NCBI GenBank assembly: GCA_025360265.1
Contig: JANYCP010000114.1
Span: 1 to 5,744 of the forward strand
From: Gemmatimonadota bacterium
Lineage (GTDB): Bacteria > Gemmatimonadota > Gemmatimonadetes > Gemmatimonadales > GWC2-71-9
Length of the DNA stretch: 5,744 bases
Reading direction: 5' to 3'
Shown here: positions 1 to 5,294 of the stretch, piece after piece
Layout of the letters: the number at the start of each line of letters is the position of its first letter
Position numbering within the stretch: position 1 is the first letter of the stretch
Program-made: the position numbers and the translations under genes
The notes under the pieces: generated by a model
Database searches by the model: none
Told to the model about the DNA's origin: nothing
What the model saw: the letters and a program-made list of their open reading frames with translations, nothing else

Positions 1-908
1 TCCGCACGCGTCGCGTCGTCGAGCATGCCGAGTTCACGCATCCGCGTGTCGAGCAGCGCAATCGGATCCCGCCGTCGAGAGGCGTCGAGCTCTTCCTTGC
101 TGCGATAGGTCCCGCTCGCGGCATCCGACATCGAGTGACCGACATACCGAAACGTCTTGATCTCCAGGAGGGTCGGACCGTCGCCCGCGCGCGCACGCGC
201 GACGGCGTCATCACTCGCCTGTTTGACGGCAACGACATCCTGGCCGTCCACCTCGACGCCCGGCATATCGTAGCTTGCGGCGCGTTGGTGCAGATCGGTA
301 ATTGCCGCGGCGCGCTTCACCGCGGTGCCCATACCGTAGCCATTGTTTTCGATGACGAAGATTGACGGAAGCTTCCAGAGTCCGGCGATGTTCAGCGTCT
401 CATGGAACGACCCGATGTTGGCTGCGGCCTCGCCGAAGTAGGTCATCGACACCTGATCAGTGCCGCGATACTTGGCGGCAAACGCGAAGCCGGCCCCGAG
501 TGGAATCTGTCCGCCGACGATGCCATGTCCGCCCATGAAATTCAGCGACATGTCGAACAAGTGCATCGAGCCGCCCTTGCCGCTCGAGCACCCTGTCGCC
601 TTGCCGAACAACTCCGCCATGATCGATCGCGGTGTCATGCCGCGCGCCAGCGCCTGCCCATGTTCGCGGTACGCGCTGATCACATAGTCGTCGGGACGAA
701 GCGCGGCGAGGGTGCCCACGGCCACGGCTTCCTGCCCGATATACAGATGACAGAAGCCGCCGATCTGTCCGAGCGAATACGCCTCGCCAGCCTTCTCCTC
801 GAAGTGCCGGATCAGCACCATGTCGTGCAGCCACTTGCGGTACTGATCCGCGAATGGCGCATCGGGACCTTTGCGCTTGGTGCGTGCCGGGGACTGCGTC
901 ACTTCCAT
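1..908 (-). CDS. pdhA: Pyruvate dehydrogenase E1 component, alpha subunit (3' end cut by window)
   Basis: This is the thiamine-diphosphate (ThDP) dependent alpha subunit that, with E1 beta, decarboxylates pyruvate and transfers the acetyl group to lipoyl-E2. It acts in the cytoplasm. There are 302 codons before the left edge; the family usually runs about 320-370 residues, so only the C-terminus is missing. Visible family motifs are GGFCHLYIGQEAV near residue 50, YREHG, GGSMH, GGHGIVGGQIPLGAG, WKLPSIFVIENNGYGMGT, and the loop RYVGHSMSD followed by GTYRSKEEL. The ThDP/Mg motif spans G159 to N188-N189, but its start reads G-E-A-A-A-N instead of the usual G-D-G-A-x-N. The ATG at 908 has a good Shine-Dalgarno, GAGGAAG at 914-920. 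The gene starts 19 bp after the lipA stop, which suggests one transcript. The close alternative is the E1 alpha of another 2-oxo acid or acetoin dehydrogenase; motifs and the lipA neighbour favour pyruvate. The E1 beta gene probably lies past the edge (inference). Confidence 0.93.
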   Translation of the reverse strand, partial: MEVTQSPARTKRKGPDAPFADQYRKWLHDMVLIRHFEEKAGEAYSLGQIGGFCHLYIGQEAVAVGTLAALRPDDYVISAYREHGQALARGMTPRSIMAELFGKATGCSSGKGGSMHLFDMSLNFMGGHGIVGGQIPLGAGFAFAAKYRGTDQVSMTYFGEAAANIGSFHETLNIAGLWKLPSIFVIENNGYGMGTAVKRAAAITDLHQRAASYDMPGVEVDGQDVVAVKQASDDAVARARAGDGPTLLEIKTFRYVGHSMSDAASGTYRSKEELDASRRRDPIALLDTRMRELGMLDDATRA

Positions 909-927
909 GGTTTCTTCCTCATCGATA

Positions 928-1821
928 TCACACCCCCGCCGATCGCGCTTGTTCCCATGCGTGATACGACGAGCGAGTCAGCGGTGACGATTGCACGTGC
1001 GTGAACCCCATGTCCTTCCCGATTTCACCCAGTTCGGTGAATTCATCCGGCGTGTAGTAGCGCACCACCGGCAGGTGCCCATCCGATGGACGCAGGTACT
1101 GGCCGAGCGTAACGATGTTGACGTCGCTGCGGCGCAGGTCGCGCAGGCAGGTGATGATTTCGTCCCATTCCTCGCCCATGCCAAGAATGATCCCCGACTT
1201 GGTGAGCGCGTTCGCATCCATCGCCCGGGCATTCGCGAGCAGCGCAAGCGCCCGCTCGTAACGGCCACCGGGCCGCGCTAATCGATACAGCCGCTCGGCG
1301 GTTTCGAGATTGTGATTGAGAATGTCGGGCTTGGCGTCCATCACGATGCGCAGTGCCCGCTCGGAGCCCTTGAAATCGGGAATCAGCACTTCGACCGACG
1401 TCTCTGGCAGCCGTCGCTTGATCTCGGTGATGCATCCGGCAAATGCCTCCGCGCCACCGTTTTCCAGGTCGTCGCGATCGACGGATGTGATCACTACATG
1501 TTCCAGTCCCATCAGCGCGACCGCCTCGGCGAGGCGCACCGGTTCGGCGGGGTCGAACGCCTTTGGCGTCCCGTGCGACACGGCACAGTACGCACAGTTC
1601 CGCGTGCAGACATCGCCGAGGATCATGAAGGTCGCGGCCTTGTGCTCCCAGCACTCGCCGATGTTCGGGCAACGCGCCTCTTCGCAGACGGTGTGCAGGT
1701 TGAGTTCCCGCATCATCTTCTGGATGTGGAGATAGCTTGGCCCGCCGGGCGCCGTGACCTTCAGCCAGGTGGGTTTGCGGGTGAATGCTTCGCGGGTCAG
1801 TTGGACGAGCGGTGCGGCCAC
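928..1821 (-). CDS. lipA: Lipoyl synthase (radical SAM)
   Basis: LipA inserts two sulfur atoms into the octanoyl chain on carrier proteins such as the E2 subunit of pyruvate dehydrogenase, the last step of lipoyl cofactor synthesis. At 297 residues it has the usual length. The auxiliary [4Fe-4S] cluster ligands are C46, C51 and C57 in CEEARCPNIGEC. The radical-SAM cluster ligands are C72, C76 and C79 in CTRNCAYC. Other family marks are TSVDRDDLENGGA, the PDILNHNLET segment, and RSSYHA close to the C-terminus (residues 283-288), whose serine completes the auxiliary cluster in characterised LipA. Every key residue is present. The start is a GTG at 1821, chosen because AAGGAG lies five bases upstream. 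It is followed closely by pdhA, which makes functional sense. No lipB or lplA is visible in the window. Upstream lies a 79-bp gap after the last gene of the sigma operon. Confidence 0.97.
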   Translation of the reverse strand: MAAPLVQLTREAFTRKPTWLKVTAPGGPSYLHIQKMMRELNLHTVCEEARCPNIGECWEHKAATFMILGDVCTRNCAYCAVSHGTPKAFDPAEPVRLAEAVALMGLEHVVITSVDRDDLENGGAEAFAGCITEIKRRLPETSVEVLIPDFKGSERALRIVMDAKPDILNHNLETAERLYRLARPGGRYERALALLANARAMDANALTKSGIILGMGEEWDEIITCLRDLRRSDVNIVTLGQYLRPSDGHLPVVRYYTPDEFTELGEIGKDMGFTHVQSSPLTRSSYHAWEQARSAGV

Positions 1822-1826
1822 CCGAA

Positions 1827-1832
1827 CTCCTT
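1827..1832 (-). promoter_or_regulatory. Ribosome binding site that sets the GTG start of lipA
   Basis: On the minus strand AAGGAG ends five bases before the GTG at 1821. This spacing supports the GTG as the true lipA start over internal ATG codons, the first of which lies downstream inside the conserved region. Confidence 0.75.
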
Positions 1833-1900
1833 GTCCTGCATAGGGTTGTCTCGCCAGACTGGTCCGGCGGTAGCCGCTAAAGATAGTGCGCTGAGGGGGT

Positions 1901-2641
1901 CTAGGGGATTGCCGCCCACGCTGCGGTCCGGAACAGCGTCGCGGTCACCTCGTTCCGCACCTTCATCACGAGGGATCCAGCGCCGATTTTCAGCTCGCCC
2001 TGGCCGGCGGTCGCCTGTGAAGCTGCGCTCGCCTGATGATCGCCGCGGGTCGCCAGCCGGCTGCTGCCGCTGATCGGCAGGTCGAGCCGCTGCGACCCCG
2101 CTTCAAGGATCATGGTGCCGCTGATCGCCCCCTCGAAGTCAGTGCCGCCGGCGACCTGCTTCACAACCCACGCCGTCGTTGAGCGGGTACGGCTTGAGGC
2201 CGCCGCACTGGTGGAATCGATGGAGCTGGAATCGGTCCAGTGGTCCCCCGGCGTCGCCGACTTGGTTGCGGTCAACACCAATTGAACCACCGGGATGAGT
2301 TGCATCGCCTGCAGGTTTGGTGTGGAGGGAATGAGGGAGGTGAGTCGGCCATTGGTGACGTAACCGTGCAAGGTCACATCCTTCGGATCGGCCAGCAATT
2401 GCGGTGGGAGTGATGCGGCCATCGCGCCCCCGTCAAATGTGCTTGAGTAGATGCGCACCTCGGCGAAGCGGCCCGCGGCCGAATCGCTGAGCGTGATAGC
2501 GATGAACGCCGACATCTTCAGTACCAGCGGTGCTGCACCGGTGCCGAGGTCGACCGTGCTGGTGCTGGCGACACGATAGTGCAGCCGCAGTGGTGGCGCG
2601 GCCTGCGGTACACCCTGTATCGCCAGCAACAGCGCGAGCAT
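1901..2641 (-). CDS. Probable exported protein of unknown function, tandem paralogue B
   Basis: I do not recognise the family. The 246-residue product starts with a short hydrophobic stretch (about residues 1-15, ending near an A-A-P site), read as a signal peptide although it lacks the usual basic residues at its start. There is no lipobox cysteine and no other membrane segment; the rest alternates short hydrophobic and Ser/Thr-rich stretches, suggesting a beta-rich fold. It is a diverged copy of the gene directly upstream. Shared blocks include HY at 21-22, STVDLG at 28-33, DSAAG, SSTFD, a V-x-NG turn, PST-x-N-x-QA-x-QL, and GD-x-WTDS near 132. It differs by few methionines (6 against 18) and by extra residues at the C-terminus (FRTAAWA before the final A-I-P). 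The ATG shares one base with the upstream TGA (TGATG) and has no clear Shine-Dalgarno, so translation probably depends on coupling. It is the last gene of the sigma operon. Confidence 0.8.
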   Translation of the reverse strand: MLALLLAIQGVPQAAPPLRLHYRVASTSTVDLGTGAAPLVLKMSAFIAITLSDSAAGRFAEVRIYSSTFDGGAMAASLPPQLLADPKDVTLHGYVTNGRLTSLIPSTPNLQAMQLIPVVQLVLTATKSATPGDHWTDSSSIDSTSAAASSRTRSTTAWVVKQVAGGTDFEGAISGTMILEAGSQRLDLPISGSSRLATRGDHQASAASQATAGQGELKIGAGSLVMKVRNEVTATLFRTAAWAAIP

Positions 2642-3366
2642 CAGGGGATCAGTGTCGCCGACACCTCGGTCGACAGTTTCATCGTCATCGCCTGGCCGCC
2701 CATGTTCATGCTGCCAGAGCCGCTGCTGGAGGACGTCGCGGTGGCGGGGAGCTGACCCGGACGGGTGGTCACGTGGCTGGTTCCCGTGGTCTGCATTTCA
2801 AGCTGCATCTGCCCACCACCGACGCTGGTCGTTCCGGTTACCGTGCCAACGAACTGCATTGCGCCAGCGGTTCCGGCAGTCGCCTTCCATACGGTGAGCA
2901 GGCTTGCCTTGGTCGCCATCGCCGAAACCGACGTGTCAGCCACGGTGGAATCGGTCCAGACGTCACCAGCGTGTGCGGAGCGGGTACCTGCGAGCAGGAG
3001 TTGAATCGCCGGCGAGAGTTGGAGCGCTTGCATGTTGGTGGTCGACGGCGTCACCGGCTGCTGAACCGTTCCGTTGATGACGAATGCACGCAGCGTGACG
3101 CCATTGGGTGAATCGCCCATCGCGCCAGCCATCGCTGCACCCATCTCGCCGGCATCGAAGGTGCTCGAGTCGATGACGATATTGGCGATCTTGCCGGCTG
3201 CCGAGTCGGTCATGGTGATCGAGACGAACGCCGTCATGGTGAGCGCGATCGGTGCCATGCCACCCATGCCGAGGTCGACGGTGCTCTTGTTGATCAGCTT
3301 GTAATGAACCGGGGCTGCTGGCACCGGTGCGACGATCATGTGAAGCGAGACGAGGAGCGCGAACAT
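2641..3366 (-). CDS. Probable exported protein of unknown function, methionine-rich tandem paralogue A
   Basis: The product has 241 residues of unknown family. Residues 1-17 are hydrophobic and end in VPA-AP, a plausible signal-peptidase site, though no basic residue precedes the core. There is no cysteine and no lipobox. It has 18 methionines, several paired or clustered: GMGGM at 33-37, M75/M79/M83, and M220, M222, M227 and M229 in the tail. A Ser/Gly linker lies at about 211-219. It shares many blocks with the downstream paralogue (STVDLG, DSAAG, SSTFD, WTDS), and both end in a hydrophobic tail closing with I-P. The reading frame stays open upstream to 3564, but the ATG at 3366 is preferred: it has GGAG eight bases upstream and starts five bases after the anti-sigma stop, whereas the longer version would overlap the anti-sigma gene by almost 200 bases. 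Co-transcription with a sigma/anti-sigma pair suggests an envelope role (inference). Methionine-based metal binding or oxidant scavenging is possible but unproven. Confidence 0.82.
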   Translation of the reverse strand: MFALLVSLHMIVAPVPAAPVHYKLINKSTVDLGMGGMAPIALTMTAFVSITMTDSAAGKIANIVIDSSTFDAGEMGAAMAGAMGDSPNGVTLRAFVINGTVQQPVTPSTTNMQALQLSPAIQLLLAGTRSAHAGDVWTDSTVADTSVSAMATKASLLTVWKATAGTAGAMQFVGTVTGTTSVGGGQMQLEMQTTGTSHVTTRPGQLPATATSSSSGSGSMNMGGQAMTMKLSTEVSATLIP

Positions 3367-3371
3367 CTGGG

Positions 3372-4157
3372 TTACTCCGTTGCGAGTTTGCCGACGAAAA
3401 TGACCTTCGTTGTCGGTGCGAGCGAGCCGCCAGCAGGTTCCTCGGTAATCGCGGTAGCTGCCACCGCACCAGCTGGCATGGCAATTTCTCTCACCAATGC
3501 GTGGCCGCTCGAATCCGACGTAAACGTCACCGACGGGACGGCCTTGGCGCCGACAATGAACCATAGCTGATACGCCCGCCCGGCGGGCAATGTTTCCAGC
3601 TGAGTCGCCGACAGCGTGACTGAACGCCTTGCCCGGTTGATATATGCCTTGATGATCGGCTTGGCTTCGCCCGTGGCGGCGAGGGTGACGGTCTCGGTGC
3701 CCGGGTCGGTCAGCTGTGCGATCAGCGAGTCGAGCTGTGCCGTCACTCGGGCCGTGCTGACCGACAGGCGTCGTGCGTTTGCCGCCTCATCCTGCGCGGC
3801 GCGAAGGTCGAACGCCAGTCGGGCCACCAGCATCAGCGACGCGGCGAGGGCTGCTCCGAGATAGAGCGTCGCGCGAGAACGGCGCGCCGGAGAAGCAAAT
3901 GCAATCACGTTCGAACTCTGCGCCGGCGGCGAATTGGCGACGCCTGCCATGACCCGATTCTTGAGCGTCGCAGGCAGGGCGACTGGTGCGCTCAACGCTA
4001 GCTCGCCAAGGGTGTTGAGTGTTTCGGCAAGCTCACGTCGCAGTGCTGCGTCGTCGGCAAGGCGCGTCTCGAACACAGCCCGTTGCACGTCGTCCAGCTG
4101 TCCCAGTGCGTATTCCTCGACCAGGTCGCGCATCGGATCGTGCGGCATTTCGCTCAT
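3372..4157 (-). CDS. RskA-like transmembrane anti-sigma factor
   Basis: This is a 261-residue, single-pass membrane protein that should bind and hold the ECF sigma factor encoded just upstream. The N-terminal cytoplasmic part (about 1-70) has the RskA-type helical pattern EEYALGQLD...AVFETRLADD. One membrane segment covers about 97-115. A stretch likely to form a coiled coil follows (117-150). The C-terminal domain (about 155-261) matches the anti-sigma-K family, with LPAGRAYQLWFIVG near 190 and ITEEPAGGS..PT near 237. The zinc-finger anti-sigma signature (H-x3-C-x2-C) is absent and the protein has no cysteine, so a redox or zinc switch is unlikely; regulated proteolysis is the usual release route for RskA proteins (family knowledge). 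The ATG at 4157 overlaps the sigma stop as ATGA and has GGAGGG five bases upstream. A second ATG at 4148 is a less likely start. Confidence 0.9.
   Translation of the reverse strand: MSEMPHDPMRDLVEEYALGQLDDVQRAVFETRLADDAALRRELAETLNTLGELALSAPVALPATLKNRVMAGVANSPPAQSSNVIAFASPARRSRATLYLGAALAASLMLVARLAFDLRAAQDEAANARRLSVSTARVTAQLDSLIAQLTDPGTETVTLAATGEAKPIIKAYINRARRSVTLSATQLETLPAGRAYQLWFIVGAKAVPSVTFTSDSSGHALVREIAMPAGAVAATAITEEPAGGSLAPTTKVIFVGKLATE
3375..3378 (-). promoter_or_regulatory. Ribosome binding site for paralogue A, inside the anti-sigma stop region
   Basis: GGAG on the minus strand lies eight bases before the ATG at 3366 and directly before the anti-sigma TAA. It decides the start of paralogue A in favour of 3366 over the longer open frame that extends up to 3564. 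Confidence 0.65.
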
Positions 4158-4702
4158 GCGATCCCTCCGGGACCCAGTGGCGCCAGCAGTTCCTTCAGTC
4201 GTCGCAAGCCGAGACGTGTTCGAGTCTTGACCGTGCCCAGCGGTTCAACGAGTCGTTCTGCGATTTCGCTCTGTGAGAGTCCGTCGAAGTAGGCGAGCTC
4301 GAGCGCGGCCCGCTGCGCAGGAGGTAGTGTCTCGAGCGCCGCCTTGACCCGACGTGAGCGTTCGTCCGCCAGCACGTTTGCGATCGGTGAGGGAGTCGTT
4401 GCGCCCATCGCCGGCGGCGTGGTGTTTGCCTCTGCTTCGGCCGCGTCGTCGAGGTTGCGACGGCGGCTCCGTGACCGCACCAGGTCGAGCGCGCGGCTGC
4501 GGGCAATCGTAGCGACCCATGCCCCAACCGAGCCGCGTCCAAGTTCGAATCGTGAAGCGTCGCGCCACACCTGGGCGAACGTATCAACCACCACGTCCTC
4601 CGCGTCGGCCTGCTCGCGAGTGATCCGTAGTGCCAAGCCGAGGACGCCGGGCGCGTAGCGATCGTAGAGGGTAGACATGGCAGACTGATCTCCCCGCATC
4701 AT
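4154..4702 (-). CDS. ECF-family RNA polymerase sigma factor
   Basis: This 182-residue protein (from the first ATG) directs RNA polymerase to a small regulon, probably including its own operon. Region 2 covers about 10-80, with LYDRYAPGV, the AEDVVVDTFAQVW block, RGSVGAWVATIARSRALDLVRS and a basic end. A variable linker follows (82-112). Region 4 (about 118-172) carries LPPAQRAALELAYFDGLSQSEIAERL and a helix-turn-helix ending in GTVKTRTRLGLRRLKELL. Pairing with an RskA-like anti-sigma suggests a SigK-like (ECF19-type) factor, but I cannot place it firmly. The start is uncertain. In-frame residues upstream of 4702 (DDLPLIEA) look like the normal ECF N-terminus, yet up to the in-frame TAG at 4813 there is no ATG, GTG or TTG; CTG at 4738 or 4720 and ATT at 4792 are the only near-cognates noted. 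The ATG at 4702 also lacks a clear Shine-Dalgarno. Confidence 0.93.
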   Translation of the reverse strand: MMRGDQSAMSTLYDRYAPGVLGLALRITREQADAEDVVVDTFAQVWRDASRFELGRGSVGAWVATIARSRALDLVRSRSRRRNLDDAAEAEANTTPPAMGATTPSPIANVLADERSRRVKAALETLPPAQRAALELAYFDGLSQSEIAERLVEPLGTVKTRTRLGLRRLKELLAPLGPGGIA

Positions 4703-4752
4703 CGCTTCGATGAGGGGCAGGTCGTCGTGGTTCGGCAGTGCAGTCGATCGGA

Positions 4753-4767
4753 CCGTTTCAGGAACGG
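4753..4767. repeat. Short inverted repeat in the sigma leader
   Basis: CCGTT and AACGG flank a five-base centre, a 5-bp stem just upstream of the sigma gene. It could be a small operator or an mRNA hairpin near the possible non-ATG start. It is short enough to occur by chance. Confidence 0.3.
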
Positions 4768-4780
4768 GGCAACTCCGGTG

Positions 4781-4809
4781 ATTGCGGGCAATTCCTTCCG
4801 AACCGCAAT
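4781..4809. repeat. Perfect 7-bp inverted repeat next to the candidate sigma promoter
   Basis: ATTGCGG and CCGCAAT form a perfect 7-bp dyad separated by 15 bases. On the minus strand one arm overlaps the end of the candidate -10 element at 4808-4813 and the other lies in the predicted leader. It could be an operator or a leader hairpin. It has no T-run, so it is not a standard intrinsic terminator for the upstream gene. Confidence 0.4.
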
Positions 4810-4837
4810 ACTACCGGGCAGGGCCGCAGGGTCACAA
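4808..4837 (-). promoter_or_regulatory. Candidate sigma-70-like promoter of the sigma operon
   Basis: On the minus strand TTGTGA (4837-4832) and TAGTAT (4813-4808) are separated by 18 bases. Each matches four of six consensus positions. The site lies just after the stop of the DUF6702-like gene and would start transcription near 4801, giving a leader of about 100 bases to the first ATG. I did not find a clear ECF-type promoter (GGAAC plus CGT-type -10) in this gap, so autoregulation is not visible from the sequence. It could be chance. Confidence 0.35.
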
Positions 4838-4847
4838 GCGCGAGGCA

Positions 4848-5294
4848 TCATGGCAGTGCCTGCGGACCGTCGCCGCGGAGAAATACCATCTGTGTCCGAA
4901 TCCCTTGCACCCGGGCATCCACTACGTTGACCTGATCGCTGAACTGTTCCTGCAGCAGCGTCAGGCCGACATGCCCTCGCTTGAGACCTGCAGCGGACTT
5001 GGCCGTAAGCGAAATCTTCAGGCGATCACCTTCAAGAACCATTTCGGTCGGGATCAGGGCGACACGCCGGTCCCGTCCATCGGTAATTACCAGCGCACGG
5101 TCGAGGTACGCGCCAATACTGGCGAGGGTGGACGTCGCTGGAAAGTCGTCGCGGTACACCCGAACCACCACCTGCACGGTGCCGTCGGCCGCGGCGTCGA
5201 TCTCAATACGCGCGGCGTGAATCGGATGGCTGCGCCATGCGGCGAGCAGCAGCACCAGTCCGCCAAGCCAGATGGTGCGGCGCGACCTTACCAC
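4848..5294 (-). CDS. Small exported DUF6702-like protein
   Basis: The product has 148 residues. Residues 1-20 form a signal peptide or membrane anchor (basic MVRSRR, then a hydrophobic core), followed at once by the HPIHAARIEI block. The pattern HPIH...VVVRVYRDDF at about 23-51, a central EGDRLKISL strand and a late FSDQVNVVDARVQG-x-x-T segment at about 118-134 resembles DUF6702, a family of unknown function that I recall as typically small and exported; this match is from memory of the pattern. The GTG start at 5294 lies within the end of the HupE-like gene (7-nt overlap) and has no clear Shine-Dalgarno, so coupling is likely; I found no in-frame start nearby upstream. The HPIH histidines could bind metal, given the neighbour, but this is inference. 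A 145-bp gap separates it from the sigma operon. Confidence 0.8.
   Translation of the reverse strand: MVRSRRTIWLGGLVLLLAAWRSHPIHAARIEIDAAADGTVQVVVRVYRDDFPATSTLASIGAYLDRALVITDGRDRRVALIPTEMVLEGDRLKISLTAKSAAGLKRGHVGLTLLQEQFSDQVNVVDARVQGIRTQMVFLRGDGPQALP

Noticed and set aside
402..1004. Plus-strand open frame of 200 codons opposite pdhA and the end of lipA
   Set aside because: It lies antisense to strongly conserved coding sequence and its translation shows no family pattern. Long antisense frames are expected in GC-rich DNA.
1822..1900. Promoter or terminator between the sigma operon and lipA
   Set aside because: TATCTT (1880-1885) and TATGCA were seen as -10-like sequences, but neither has an acceptable -35. 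A small GCGG/CCGC stem and a CCAG-T-CTGG palindrome are present without a T-run. lipA could have its own weak promoter or be read through from the operon.
1312..2073. Plus-strand open frame of 253 codons opposite lipA and paralogue B
   Set aside because: It crosses two minus-strand genes and the gap between them. The lipA frame is certain from its cysteine motifs, so this is a shadow.
3367..3564. A 66-residue N-terminal extension of paralogue A
   Set aside because: It would lie almost wholly inside the anti-sigma gene in another frame. The paralogue starts at the position matching the ATG at 3366, and a Shine-Dalgarno supports that start.
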